A stretch of 64,000 bases of DNA, taken from assembly GCF_005886105.2 (NCBI RefSeq), contig NZ_PNCO02000001.1, positions 2,167,001 through 2,231,000 on the forward strand, given 5' to 3'. Each line of letters starts with the position of its first letter. The first letter of the stretch is position 1. Positions 1-8,055 of the stretch are shown here, one piece after another. The notes below the pieces were generated by a model. That model made no database searches and was not told the origin of the DNA. It worked only from the letters and a program-made list of their open reading frames with translations. This DNA is from Pseudoalteromonas galatheae (GTDB taxonomy: Bacteria > Pseudomonadota > Gammaproteobacteria > Enterobacterales > Alteromonadaceae). The position numbers and the translations under genes were made by a program.

Positions 1-34
1 CACTCTGCTTATCAACATTATTGCGAATACATAT

Positions 35-484
35 ATGGATCAAAATAGCACCGATAACTCAGCAAACCATGACTTAGAACAGCAACTGCTGAATGTGCTT
101 GAATTTGTGACGTCACCATTAAAAGCGGACGCAAAATTCCCAGATCTTCACGACAATACTCAAGCACTGAAAAAAGGTCTCTATTACCTAAAAGAAAAGT
201 CTTTCCCGCTTGCAGCAAAGTGGCTAAGACTGGCGGCGATGACTGGTGATTTAAAGGCACAGTTCTTTTTAGGTTTGTTGTTTATGAAAGGCCAAGGAGT
301 GCCACCCAGCCCATTTCATGCAGCTGCTTGGTTGAGTTTGGCCAGCAGTCAAGGACACAAAGGCGCCGAACAAGTACTACTTGATGTTCGCCGCTTTCTT
401 ACTACTAAGCGCTTTAGAGATGCACAATGCTATGCAGCAACACTTTACGAGCAAATTCATCAACTACAGCATATTAGCCAATAA
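35..484 (+). CDS. Sel1-like repeat protein
   Basis: A 149-residue soluble protein. Residues about 44-115 carry two Sel1-like helical hairpins, seen as alanine/glycine-spaced motifs such as AAKWLRLAAMTGDLKAQFFLG and AAAWLSLASSQGHKGAE. Sel1 repeats are TPR-related scaffolds for protein-protein contacts; no catalytic residues are evident and the partner is unknown. The reading frame stays open to the window edge upstream of this ATG and no good Shine-Dalgarno is visible before it, so the true start could lie outside the window. It stands alone, followed by a 331-bp gap before sulA. Confidence 0.7.
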   Translation: MDQNSTDNSANHDLEQQLLNVLEFVTSPLKADAKFPDLHDNTQALKKGLYYLKEKSFPLAAKWLRLAAMTGDLKAQFFLGLLFMKGQGVPPSPFHAAAWLSLASSQGHKGAEQVLLDVRRFLTTKRFRDAQCYAATLYEQIHQLQHISQ

Positions 485-815
485 ATTAAATTTTACTCCT
501 CAAAAAAATGTAGGCTAGGCGTAGCCAAGCCTCTCTTAAGTAAACATACGCTTACCCTCTGCAACGGTCACAATAGTACAGTAGGAAAACTACTGTATAG
601 CAGCTGAGAAAATTTCCTATTGCTTTATTCATATTCAAATTTCGTCAATTAAGCTCTCATTTCAAAAAATCACAACCATTTGTTTTATATTGAAAATTTA
701 AACCAAGTAAAAATTAAGCTTGAATATTGATTAAAAAGCTAGCAATTTTTCTTGCATTCACACACTGTATAAACTACTGTATACACATACTGTATAGATA
801 ACCAGTGAGACAATT
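485..815. other. Intergenic region upstream of sulA
   Basis: This 331-bp AT-rich gap contains no convincing ORF. It holds an 8-bp inverted repeat, TACAGTAG (577-584) and CTACTGTA (590-597), separated by GAAAA. It also has three CTGTAT half-sites at 765, 777 and 790, the last of which forms a full LexA box. The rest shows nothing I can name. Confidence 0.6.
790..805 (+). promoter_or_regulatory. LexA (SOS) box before sulA
   Basis: CTGTATAGATAACCAG fits the gammaproteobacterial LexA consensus CTG-N10-CAG exactly. It ends 10 bp before the sulA ATG, so bound LexA would block transcription or very early elongation. Two further CTGTAT half-sites lie 13 and 25 bp upstream (777 and 765) but lack a proper CAG partner. 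Position and downstream gene make an SOS operator very likely. Confidence 0.88.
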
Positions 816-1211
816 ATGTTACACAGCAATACACTTCTACAGCCAAACAATTCGACTTATTACACACTTAACGAAATCAATAATGTTATCGTTGAAGATG
901 AGATCGTCGCTAGCTTAGAGTTACTTAAAGTTTTACATAAATGTCAGCATAAACAAGGCTGGACGCTACTCGTTGCGCCCGATAATGTACCAAACAAGTC
1001 ACTGCTAGAAAGTGCTTCTGTTGATGCAAGCAAGTTGCTCGTCATTAGGCAAAAGCACATATACGACCTTGAGTATGTACTTAAAAGTGCTATCAGCAAT
1101 GGTAATTTCGCTGCGGTGGTGATTTGGACTGATATTGCATCAGTGCAAACTATCAACAAAATGGAACTGCCGGTATCTGACGTTGCAATACACTGTTTTC
1201 AAAGCGCTTAA
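816..1211 (+). CDS. sulA: SOS cell-division inhibitor SulA
   Basis: A 131-residue protein. Residues about 25-105 align by eye with the core of E. coli SulA: a region ending in QGWTLLVAP, then LLVIRQKHIYDLEYVLKSA and GNFAAVVIW. In E. coli these segments form the RecA-like fold that binds FtsZ and stops septation during DNA damage. It is shorter than E. coli SulA (169 residues) because the N-terminal tail is reduced, which is common outside enterobacteria. The exact LexA box just upstream strongly supports the call. It is monocistronic, with the YchJ-like gene 45 bp downstream. Confidence 0.85.
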   Translation: MLHSNTLLQPNNSTYYTLNEINNVIVEDEIVASLELLKVLHKCQHKQGWTLLVAPDNVPNKSLLESASVDASKLLVIRQKHIYDLEYVLKSAISNGNFAAVVIWTDIASVQTINKMELPVSDVAIHCFQSA

Positions 1212-1256
1212 CAAGCTACAATAACAGGATATAAATTTGTTAAAACTGAAGTTTTT

Positions 1257-1718
1257 ATGTCTTGTTATTGCAATTCATCCCTTCCCTATTCGCAATGTTG
1301 TGAGCCGTACCTTAAGGGACAAAAATTCGCAGAGCGTCCACAAATACTCATGCGTTCTCGCTATACTGCATACTGCTTAAAAGATGCAAAGTATATTCAT
1401 GACACCTACGCCCAGGCTAAACAAGCACAAAATAGTGTCGACGATATTGCTACATTTGCTAATTATGCACACTTTATAAAATTGGAAGTGCTAGAAGAAG
1501 CAGTAGAAGCTACTCAGGGGATCGTTGAGTTTAAGGCGCACTATATCGCAGAAAACACTCACTATATACTCCATGAACGGTCAAATTTTATCACCGAAGC
1601 AGGCAGATGGTATTACTTAGATGGCGAATTGTATGATACGCCTACAACCAAGGTAGGCAGAAATGACCTCTGCCCGTGCGGCAGTGATAAAAAGTACAAA
1701 AAGTGCCACGGTAGCTAA
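1257..1718 (+). CDS. YchJ-family SEC-C motif protein
   Basis: A 153-residue protein of the YchJ (UPF0225) family. An N-terminal cysteine cluster CYCNSSLPYSQCC is followed by the family hallmark RSRYTAY (about residues 34-40), an NTF2-like middle region, and a C-terminal SEC-C motif CPCGSDKKYKKCHG that should bind one zinc ion. Zinc binding is predicted from the Cys/His spacing. The biological role of YchJ proteins is not established. It stands alone. Confidence 0.88.
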   Translation: MSCYCNSSLPYSQCCEPYLKGQKFAERPQILMRSRYTAYCLKDAKYIHDTYAQAKQAQNSVDDIATFANYAHFIKLEVLEEAVEATQGIVEFKAHYIAENTHYILHERSNFITEAGRWYYLDGELYDTPTTKVGRNDLCPCGSDKKYKKCHGS

Positions 1719-2129
1719 AATAGCCTGAATTAGAGATTAGATACAAAGCAATAAAAAAGCTTGAAACGAGCGAAAGATGATTAAGGGTAGTTTATACCAA
1801 TTGAATTAATTCTCTAATCAATTTGAAGGGTGAAATAGCATATTAGCTTCGTTAAAAATTTCTCATTTAGAACAACTAAATAGCAAAATCTTTGCCTTGC
1901 CTATATGGATATAGGTACCTTAGCGGTAGCAGGACGCGAGAGCGGTGCTACTAAAGCTATTTCCCCGCTTCAAAATAGATCATTTACTTAATACAACTGG
2001 TATTAGCCTAGACATGAAGCTCGATAAGCGTGGCGTTTAATGTCAGTCTAGTAACGAAGCAAACAGTTGTAAAATGACAAGTTTAATACCAGGTTGTCTT
2101 AAATTCGCTCAATTTAGCAGCTAATGTTG
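1719..2129. other. Intergenic region carrying a MITE-like repeat
   Basis: This 411-bp stretch has no gene. Most of it is the inverted-repeat element at 1794-2003. A further ATACCAGGTTGT end-like sequence at 2085-2096 suggests a second, degraded copy pointing the other way. Confidence 0.6.
1794..2003. repeat. MITE-like element with long imperfect terminal inverted repeats
   Basis: The 210-bp element begins ATACCAATTGAATTA (1794-1808) and ends TAATACAACTGGTAT (1989-2003), which are inverted copies with 13 of 15 matches. The symmetry continues inward for about 55 bp: both arms contain TTTGAAG followed by GAAATAGC. It encodes no protein. The interior holds the hairpin ATTTAGAACAACTAAATAG (1865-1883), which recurs exactly at 14191-14209. 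This fits a non-autonomous miniature transposable element or an Alteromonadales intergenic repeat; no target duplication is obvious. Confidence 0.7.
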
Positions 2130-2660
2130 TTACGCCGTCGCGCGTAACATACTCTGCATATCTCCCGTTGCAATTTGATCATAGAAACCAGCCGCATCCA
2201 TTGCCTTTTCAGCGACTAAGGCAAGTTTACCTTGCGTACTTGCCAAACGTCTTTTAACCGCTGGTTCCAAATTTTCTACAACTTCGAGTGGAATATGCTT
2301 TTTATCATTTCGTGCAGCAAAAGGTTCTGGATTTAAATTTTCTTGCAATCGCAAGGTCGCCATCGCTCCCATAGATACCAGCTGCGCATTATGCTGACCA
2401 ATAAGCATATTGTACTCTTTTGGTGCAAGCGGCTTTTGTGGTCCTATTTCAAATTGCTTTTTTAGTGTTTCTTCTGAGCTATCTTTCGCGGCAGCTTCAG
2501 ATTTTGGTAGATGAAATTGGCTAAAGTCTAGTGCATCAGTTGATAGCATAGATAACAGCATGGCAAAATCGGCAGAGCGCGTCTCATGAACACTGATATT
2601 TAATGCGGGCCCTAATTGCGACTCACTGATTAAAACGCCATCAACTTGCATGTATTCCAA
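2130..2660 (-). CDS. VC2046/SO_2500-family protein
   Basis: A 176-residue soluble protein rich in alanine and leucine with no membrane segment or catalytic motif. The N-terminal half (LGPALNISVHETRSADFAML) resembles the gammaproteobacterial VC2046/SO_2500 family, whose function is unknown. This assignment is from memory of the family and is not firm. The gene points away from tRNA-Tyr, and its ATG lies about 100 bp from the tRNA, so the two promoters are back to back. Confidence 0.65.
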   Translation of the reverse strand: MEYMQVDGVLISESQLGPALNISVHETRSADFAMLLSMLSTDALDFSQFHLPKSEAAAKDSSEETLKKQFEIGPQKPLAPKEYNMLIGQHNAQLVSMGAMATLRLQENLNPEPFAARNDKKHIPLEVVENLEPAVKRRLASTQGKLALVAEKAMDAAGFYDQIATGDMQSMLRATA

Positions 2661-2720
2661 CCGATTATTTTGCTAATTACGAATTTATCGGCCTTTTTCC
2701 GAAAAACTTTAGTAGTTTTC

Positions 2721-2748
2721 TTTACTTCGAAAAAAACTTTGTTATTAT
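2721..2748 (+). promoter_or_regulatory. Probable promoter of tRNA-Tyr
   Basis: A -35 like TTTACT (2721-2726) and a -10 like TATTAT (2743-2748) are separated by 16 bp. A GC-rich discriminator (CACCGCCG) follows, typical of stringently controlled stable-RNA promoters. It lies 15 bp before the tRNA. Confidence 0.5.
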
Positions 2749-2763
2749 CACCGCCGTTGTTTA

Positions 2764-2848
2764 GGAGGGGTTCCCGAGCGGCCAAAGGGATCAGACTGTA
2801 AATCTGACGGCTCAGCCTTCGCTGGTTCGAATCCAGCTCCCTCCACCA
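2764..2848 (+). tRNA. tRNA-Tyr (anticodon GUA), CCA encoded
   Basis: An 85-nt class II tRNA with a long variable arm. The acceptor stem GGAGGGG pairs with TCCCTCC (one G-T pair). The anticodon stem TCAGA/TCTGA encloses loop CTGTAAA, giving anticodon GTA at 2798-2800. The T arm contains GGTTCGAATCC, and the CCA end is encoded at 2846-2848. Confidence 0.97.
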
Positions 2849-2865
2849 CCTTCTATTGCTTTATC

Positions 2866-3363
2866 TCACAATAAGCTTACATATATAAACGAGCTTAAAA
2901 ACAATCCAAAGCCAAAAATCAAATGTGCTGCCATACTTTTTACCCTTGCCTTATTCGGTTCTGGTAATTTAGATGCTGCGACCCCTGCACCAAAACAGGG
3001 TTGCATAATAAAGAATGGAAACACACACGTTATTAAGCCAAAAACTAATGCAATCAAAAGGCTTGGCTCAGTCAACCAAGGCTTGCCCACGCCCAGCAGT
3101 ATCGCCAAGGCGAATACAATCCCAATGAGATAATGCATGCACCAACCAATGACACGTTCACCAGATATTGGTTTACTATGCCCGATACCTTGATGCGTAA
3201 GTTGACCTTGACACAAGTGTCCAATCCACCTACCAACTAATGCATAGTCTAAGCCCTTTATGGCAAACACGCGACTGAGCATAAATGCCCACAAATCCAT
3301 AACAAGCGTTGCACCTACGCCAATCGCTACTGCTGGCATTAACATCGAATATAGGTTTTCCAC
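2866..3363 (-). CDS. DUF2938 family inner-membrane protein
   Basis: A 165-residue protein with four hydrophobic helices (about residues 8-30, 72-92, 100-122 and 142-164) and a conserved central segment with GRWIGHLCQG and ERVIGWCMHY. These match the DUF2938 family, which has no established function. It is divergently transcribed from a MerR-type regulator 72 bp away. The shared intergenic palindrome suggests that regulator controls it. Transport or a stress-response membrane role is possible, but nothing in the sequence decides it. Confidence 0.82.
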   Translation of the reverse strand: MENLYSMLMPAVAIGVGATLVMDLWAFMLSRVFAIKGLDYALVGRWIGHLCQGQLTHQGIGHSKPISGERVIGWCMHYLIGIVFALAILLGVGKPWLTEPSLLIALVFGLITCVFPFFIMQPCFGAGVAASKLPEPNKARVKSMAAHLIFGFGLFLSSFIYVSLL

Positions 3364-3409
3364 TATTTTTACTCCTCTTTTTTACTGATAACCGCTATCC
3401 TACTAGTTC

Positions 3410-3419
3410 AAGTTAACTT
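3410..3419. promoter_or_regulatory. Candidate MerR-type operator
   Basis: A perfect 10-bp palindrome AAGTTAACTT sits in the 72-bp region between the divergent DUF2938 and MerR-type genes. With its flanks (CAAGTTAACTT) it resembles the core of SoxR/MerR-class operators. The regulator beside it is the natural candidate to bind here. Confidence 0.5.
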
Positions 3420-3435
3420 TAAGTCAAGGGCAAGA

Positions 3436-3831
3436 ATGGATATCAGTGAAGTTGCAAAAAAATCAGGTTTGCCCGCATCCACGCTTAGATATTATGAAGA
3501 AAAAGGGCTGATCCGGTCGATTGGTCGACAAGGGCTTAAACGTGTTTTTCCCCCGTCGATACTTGAACGTCTAGCGCTTATTACCCTTGGTAGAAACGCA
3601 GGCTTTTCGTTAGATGAAATAGCGCACATGTTTACCCCCGAGGGTAAAGCGGATATTGATAGGATGAAGTTACAATCTAAAGCGGATGAATTAAATGAAA
3701 CCATTAAGCATTTAACTGCAATGCGAGATGGCCTCTATCACGCTGCAAAATGCCCTGCGCCAAGCCATTTTGAATGCCCGACATTTAAAAAGTTGTTAAA
3801 ACGCGCGGCAAAAGCGAGGCCCGACAAATAA
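3436..3831 (+). CDS. MerR-family transcriptional regulator
   Basis: A 131-residue protein. An N-terminal MerR winged helix-turn-helix (residues 1-70: MDISEVAKKSGLPASTLRYY, then EEKGLI) is followed by a dimerisation helix (about 75-100) and a short C-terminal segment with two cysteines in KCPAPSHFECPTF. The cysteines could bind a metal or sense redox state, but the spacing is not that of MerR, CueR or SoxR (no SoxR iron-sulphur cluster motif). It probably regulates the divergent DUF2938 gene and itself through the palindrome between them. Confidence 0.88.
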   Translation: MDISEVAKKSGLPASTLRYYEEKGLIRSIGRQGLKRVFPPSILERLALITLGRNAGFSLDEIAHMFTPEGKADIDRMKLQSKADELNETIKHLTAMRDGLYHAAKCPAPSHFECPTFKKLLKRAAKARPDK

Positions 3832-3853
3832 TAGGCATAAACAGGGCGCTATG

Positions 3854-4510
3854 CTAATGCTCAATCATCAAGTCACGACCGTGGTCACGTAAATAACGCC
3901 GAGCCATTTTATGGTCGTCGCCATAGTGCTTTGTTACCAAATGCCAAAATGCGCTATTGTGTGCCATAACATGAAAATGGCAAAGTTCGTGCACTACCAC
4001 ATAATCAATTACCCACTTAGGCGCACCAATCAAAAGCGTATTAAACGCAAGCACGCCTTTAGATGAAAAACTGCCCCAGCGGCTTTTGTAAACGCGTATT
4101 TTTAGCGTATCAAAGCGAGCTTGAATATCAGGTTGATACCGCGCAATAACCATATCTACATAGTCATTTAGCGTTTCGCTTAACAGCGCGATTAACTCAC
4201 CCCATTCATTTTTGACAGCCTTAAGTAACACTCTTTTGTTATCAAAATCAATTACAGAGGTCGTACTTTCGCTTCTATGAATAGTAAAGGTCTCGCCGAA
4301 TACTTGCAAAATTCCTGTTTCAAGCGGCCGAGGGCTCTCAGGTATGAACTTTAGAGCAAGCTTTGATTTTATCCAATCGGATTTACTTTCCACCCAAGTA
4401 TGTAACCAGCGCTCGCAAACTTGCTCTGGTGCATACACAAATACTTGGCCAGCTTTTATTTTTATCGCAACGCTCTTACGTTTTCGGCTTTTCTTCAATT
4501 GATATTGCAA
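3854..4510 (-). CDS. YgjP-like zinc metallopeptidase-domain protein
   Basis: A 218-residue protein of the YgjP/DUF45 (WLM-related) family. The C-terminal half carries HELCH followed by HNSAFWHLV about 10 residues on, giving the HExxH plus third-histidine arrangement of zinc hydrolases. Upstream is the family segment RVYKSRWGSFSSKGVLAFN. The N-terminal half (QLKKSRKRKSVAIKIKAG) matches the usual strand-rich lead of the family. The natural substrate is unknown. It is convergent with the MerR gene. Confidence 0.87.
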   Translation of the reverse strand: MQYQLKKSRKRKSVAIKIKAGQVFVYAPEQVCERWLHTWVESKSDWIKSKLALKFIPESPRPLETGILQVFGETFTIHRSESTTSVIDFDNKRVLLKAVKNEWGELIALLSETLNDYVDMVIARYQPDIQARFDTLKIRVYKSRWGSFSSKGVLAFNTLLIGAPKWVIDYVVVHELCHFHVMAHNSAFWHLVTKHYGDDHKMARRYLRDHGRDLMIEH

Positions 4511-4736
4511 GGTAACAAATTCTTAGCCACTAAAGCATGCATTATAATATGAGCAACTTATCAGAGTCACTGCAAACGCCATGTAAGATGGTGAATTTGA
4601 TCAACAATGACAATAAACTCATCAATAGTGTGGTTTCTAACACACTATAAATTAGAAAGATTTTTTCGTTAAATCACCGTATTTATTATTTTTGCTGCTA
4701 CGCTTAATGAAAAAGGCATTTTGATTTAGGCAAGCT

Positions 4737-5717
4737 ATGGCTGATAAACCCATTTGCCAATATGTGTCACCTGAGGGAAAAAAATGCAGTGAAATCGATA
4801 TGGGCTCAGGTTACTGCTTTTGGCATGATAATAAATTCGATAAAGGTGGCTTAGAGCTAAGCCAAAAGCTTGAACGCTACGCCAAGCGAGGCGGCTTGCT
4901 ACAAGGCTTAGAGTTGAAGCGAGCCAATTTGGAAGGGCTCAACCTTGTTAACTTTGAAAATCATCATGGCTATGATCTATCTTATAGCAACTTTTATCGT
5001 GCCAATTTGAAAGGGGCGCACCTGTTTAATAATACCATTAAGCATGCGTCTTTAATGAAGGCGGATTTGAGAGAAGCAAGCCTGCACTGCTGTAATTTAG
5101 AAAGCACCAATTTGCTCGGCATAAAGCTGGAAAACACCCGTATCGATAATATGGAACTCGGTGAGCAATTACTGCAAGAGCAGCAAGCTTTTGAAGCACG
5201 TAGAAACCGAGCTAAAGAAGATGCGGAAGACTTGTTTCTGCAGTCCGAAGAGATCTATCGTTTACTACGTAAAGGCGCAGAAAACCAAGGACTATTTGAA
5301 ATGGTTGGGCGCTTTACATATAAAGAGCTGCGCATGCGACATGCTCAGTATCCACGATTTTCAAAACGTCACCTTATTTCCAGCTTTGTCGACCTGCTAT
5401 GTGGGTATGGAGAAAAGCCAGAAAATGTCATTCGCTTCAGTCTAGGCATGATAATTACCTGTGCATTTTGTTATTTTCTATTTGGCGTTTCGTTTCAAGA
5501 TCAGATAATGCAGCTAGACTTAGACAGCAGTGTATCTGAAAATGTAATGGCGCTGCTGAATAGCTTTTATTTTAGTGTTGTTACCTTCACAACCTTAGGT
5601 TATGGGGACATTACGCCTGTGGGGATCTCCCGGCTGATCGCAGCGGTAGAGGCTTTTACCGGCAGCTTTTCATTAGCGCTATTTGTAGTGGTTTTTGTAA
5701 AGCAAATGACGAGATGA
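4737..5717 (+). CDS. Pentapeptide-repeat potassium channel protein
   Basis: A 326-residue protein with an unusual domain order. Residues 1-32 form a possible zinc knuckle (CQYVSPEGKKC ... CFWHD). Residues about 60-135 are pentapeptide repeats (ANLEGLNLVN, ANLKGAHLFN, ADLREASLHC, TNLLGIKLEN). A charged linker (about 140-220) follows. A C-terminal two-helix pore domain has helices at about 233-252 and 301-322 around the selectivity filter TTLGYGD (Tyr289). The filter is that of potassium channels. The pentapeptide solenoid may act as a cytosolic gating or docking platform, which is inference. It is monocistronic and ends in a strong bidirectional terminator. Confidence 0.88.
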   Translation: MADKPICQYVSPEGKKCSEIDMGSGYCFWHDNKFDKGGLELSQKLERYAKRGGLLQGLELKRANLEGLNLVNFENHHGYDLSYSNFYRANLKGAHLFNNTIKHASLMKADLREASLHCCNLESTNLLGIKLENTRIDNMELGEQLLQEQQAFEARRNRAKEDAEDLFLQSEEIYRLLRKGAENQGLFEMVGRFTYKELRMRHAQYPRFSKRHLISSFVDLLCGYGEKPENVIRFSLGMIITCAFCYFLFGVSFQDQIMQLDLDSSVSENVMALLNSFYFSVVTFTTLGYGDITPVGISRLIAAVEAFTGSFSLALFVVVFVKQMTR

Positions 5718-5738
5718 TACTCATCTCGTCATTTTTAA
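5704..5738. terminator. Bidirectional rho-independent terminator
   Basis: A 14-bp perfect stem, AAATGACGAGATGA (5704-5717) and TCATCTCGTCATTT (5721-5734), has a 3-nt loop with T-runs on both strands. It sits between the convergent channel and HD-phosphohydrolase genes. The left arm includes the channel's stop codon. Confidence 0.85.
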
Positions 5739-6385
5739 TCCGCGATTTCTGATTTCAGTTGTTCTAAAAAATCCAGCATATATTGAGTGCGGGCTTGTGC
5801 CTGCTCACGAGCTGCAGTGGTATGCATGTTATCTTTAATATGCAGCAGCTTAATGAAGAAGTGATCTAAGGTATATTTGGTATCGTCCGCTTTTCTGTGC
5901 CCACAAAAAGGGTCTTCTACATTGTAGAGATTACGCGCTATCGCCCCACCTACTTTCATACAGCGGCTAACACCTATCGCCCCTAACGCATCCATTCTGT
6001 CTGCATCTTGGACAATTTTGGCTTCTAATGTCGTGGGTGTGACACCAGCGCTAAAGCTGTGTGCAACAATGGCGTGGTGAATCGCCTCAAGTTTACCCGT
6101 GTCGTACTTCAACTCTGTTAGGAAGGCAATCGCCTTATCTGCAGCTAATTTCGAAGCCAGCGGTCTATCTGGATGATTTTTTGCTACGGCAACACAATCA
6201 TGTAACCAAGCGGCAGGGATCACCACAGCAGGATCCGCCCCCTCAGCTTCGCAAAGCGCCTTTGCAACTTTAACTACACGCTTGATATGGGACAAGTCAT
6301 GGGCGGTATCTGCACATGGTGTCGACAGCATAAACTCTTCACATGCTTTTTCTAATTCATGCATTTTTAACGTCATTAAGCTCAA
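5735..6385 (-). CDS. HD-domain phosphohydrolase (YedJ-like)
   Basis: A 216-residue single-domain HD-superfamily hydrolase. The first metal ligand is in AHDLSHIKRV (about residue 29), the HD dyad is in AAWLHDC (about residue 64), and a later aspartate is in VQDADRMDALGAIG (about residue 128), a pattern shared with E. coli YedJ. Such enzymes hydrolyse phosphate esters or nucleotides, but the substrate is undetermined. It stands alone, convergent with the channel gene and divergent from rlmI. Confidence 0.85.
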   Translation of the reverse strand: MSLMTLKMHELEKACEEFMLSTPCADTAHDLSHIKRVVKVAKALCEAEGADPAVVIPAAWLHDCVAVAKNHPDRPLASKLAADKAIAFLTELKYDTGKLEAIHHAIVAHSFSAGVTPTTLEAKIVQDADRMDALGAIGVSRCMKVGGAIARNLYNVEDPFCGHRKADDTKYTLDHFFIKLLHIKDNMHTTAAREQAQARTQYMLDFLEQLKSEIAD

Positions 6386-6503
6386 CTTTTATTAATATCC
6401 GACAAATAAGCCCACACAAATTCAGCGGGAAAGGCATTACTGATTGTATGTTGCCACACCCTTCACTAAAATGGCAGCTATCAGGAAAGATTAGAGAAAA
6501 TAT

Positions 6504-7694
6504 ATGACTTGCGCGCTATATCTGCAACCAGGCAGAGAAAAATCCCTTAACAGAAAGCACCCTTGGGTTTTCTCAAAGGCCATTAAAAAAGTAAAAGGCA
6601 AGCCTGCCCTTGGCGATACCGTCAAGATTTACAGCAATGAAGGTAAATACCTCGCCACAGCCGCTTACAGTCCAGACTCTCAGATCAGAGCCAGAATTTG
6701 GACATTTGATGAATCACAACATATTGACCAAGCGTTCTTTGAGCAAAAACTCGCTCGAGCACTAGCAGCCAGAGAATATGTTATTGCTGAAGGTGGTTTA
6801 ACTGGCTTTCGATTGTGTGCCGCAGAGTCAGATGGTCTGCCAGGTGTAACAATTGATAAGTTTGATAACTACTTGGTTTGTCAGTTGCTAAGCGCTGGTG
6901 CCGAGCGTCACAAAGGTGAAATAGTAATGGCATTGCAATCACTATTTCCTGATTGTCATGTTTACGAGCGCTCAGATGTTGATGTGCGCAAAAAAGAAGG
7001 CCTTGATAAAATTACCGGACCGCTTGCTGGCGATGCACCAACCGCACCTGTCCTTATTAGCGAAAATGGTTTAAAGATTGAAGTCGATATCATCGGCGGC
7101 CATAAAACTGGCTTTTATCTAGATCAACGCGACAGTAGAGCCGCGTTAGAACGCTTTGTAAAAGACAAAGAAGTGCTTAACTGTTTCTGCTACACCGGTA
7201 CATTCGGCCTTTATGCGCTGCGCGGTGACTGTAGTAAAGTTATCAACGTTGACGTATCGCAGCCAGCACTCGACACTGCAAAACGTAATGTAGAACATAA
7301 TGGACTAGACTTGTCGAAGGCTGAGTTTGTGAAGCAAGACGTGTTCAAGCTACTAAGACAATATCGTGATGAGGGCCGCCAATTCGATACGATTGTGATG
7401 GATCCGCCAAAGTTTGCAGAAAGTAAGGCGCAGCTTAATGGTGCCTGTCGTGGTTATAAAGATATCAATATGATTGCCATGCAAATATTAAAGCCTGGTG
7501 GCACATTACTCACCTTCTCGTGTTCTGGCCTTATGGAACAAAACCTATTCCAGAAAGTCGTTGCAGACGCTGCGCTCGATGCAGGTAAAGAGCTGTTGAT
7601 TATGGAAAGGCTAAATCAAGCCGCCGACCACCCTATTGCGGGCAATTATCCAGAGGGCTTTTACCTAAAAGGTCTTATTTGTAAGGTTTATTGA
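6504..7694 (+). CDS. rlmI: 23S rRNA (cytosine-1962 C5) methyltransferase RlmI
   Basis: A 396-residue class I SAM methyltransferase matching RlmI in length and order. It has an N-terminal PUA domain (residues 1-75), a beta-barrel linker, then a Rossmann fold. Motif I is [15 protein letters not shown] (about residue 225) and the NPPxF-type catalytic motif is [10 protein letters not shown] (about 299). FSCSGLM (about 342) contains the cysteine expected for cytosine-C5 methylation. It modifies C1962 of 23S rRNA. It is monocistronic. Confidence 0.9.
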   Translation: MTCALYLQPGREKSLNRKHPWVFSKAIKKVKGKPALGDTVKIYSNEGKYLATAAYSPDSQIRARIWTFDESQHIDQAFFEQKLARALAAREYVIAEGGLTGFRLCAAESDGLPGVTIDKFDNYLVCQLLSAGAERHKGEIVMALQSLFPDCHVYERSDVDVRKKEGLDKITGPLAGDAPTAPVLISENGLKIEVDIIGGHKTGFYLDQRDSRAALERFVKDKEVLNCFCYTGTFGLYALRGDCSKVINVDVSQPALDTAKRNVEHNGLDLSKAEFVKQDVFKLLRQYRDEGRQFDTIVMDPPKFAESKAQLNGACRGYKDINMIAMQILKPGGTLLTFSCSGLMEQNLFQKVVADAALDAGKELLIMERLNQAADHPIAGNYPEGFYLKGLICKVY

Positions 7695-7708
7695 TCAAGC
7701 AACTCACA

Positions 7709-7736
7709 GTGGTATTGGAGAAAGCTTCAATACCAC
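7709..7736. terminator. Hairpin between rlmI and the PilZ gene
   Basis: The inverted repeat GTGGTATTG (7709-7717) and CAATACCAC (7728-7736) has a 10-nt loop and lies between two convergent genes. T-rich tails are weak, so it may act as a terminator or only as an RNA 3'-end stabiliser. Confidence 0.5.
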
Positions 7737-7755
7737 CCTTAGGGCTTTAATTAAT

Positions 7756-8046
7756 CTAATTGAACTTGGTGATTTCAAGTCCTACAACCCACTGCTCATC
7801 CTGCTCTTGACTACAGCGGATCACGGTTGCATGAGCACTAAGTGGCTGGATCATATCGCCACTGGAATCAATGAAAATGTCAACGGTTGAATTTGCTTCG
7901 ATTGGGTCGCTCACTGTCACCGACAACCCCGTAGCACTTAAATCGTGGCAAACTCCTTGGTACACTTTACCTGACTCAAGCTCAGTTAATTTTGCTACCG
8001 CATCTACCGACATACGCATAAAACGGCGTTTATCTTCATTGATCAT
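7756..8046 (-). CDS. PilZ-domain protein (possible c-di-GMP receptor)
   Basis: A 96-residue protein consisting of a single PilZ domain. The c-di-GMP binding signature is present in both parts: an arginine-rich lead, KRRFMRM (residues 6-12), and DLSATGLSV (about residues 35-43, the D/NxSxxG motif). It is 9 bp downstream of the response-regulator gene and almost certainly co-transcribed. This suggests a small two-gene signalling unit behind hrpA. The output partner is unknown. Confidence 0.85.
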   Translation of the reverse strand: MINEDKRRFMRMSVDAVAKLTELESGKVYQGVCHDLSATGLSVTVSDPIEANSTVDIFIDSSGDMIQPLSAHATVIRCSQEQDEQWVVGLEITKFN

Positions 8047-8055
8047 ATAACGCTC

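Noticed and set aside
577..597. Inverted repeat TACAGTAG / CTACTGTA as a second LexA box
   Set aside because: Half-sites are in the opposite order (CAG before CTG) and the spacing does not give CTG-N10-CAG.
4626..4647. TAGTGTG / CACACTA hairpin before the channel gene
   Set aside because: Short, AT-rich and without T-run or conserved context; could be chance.
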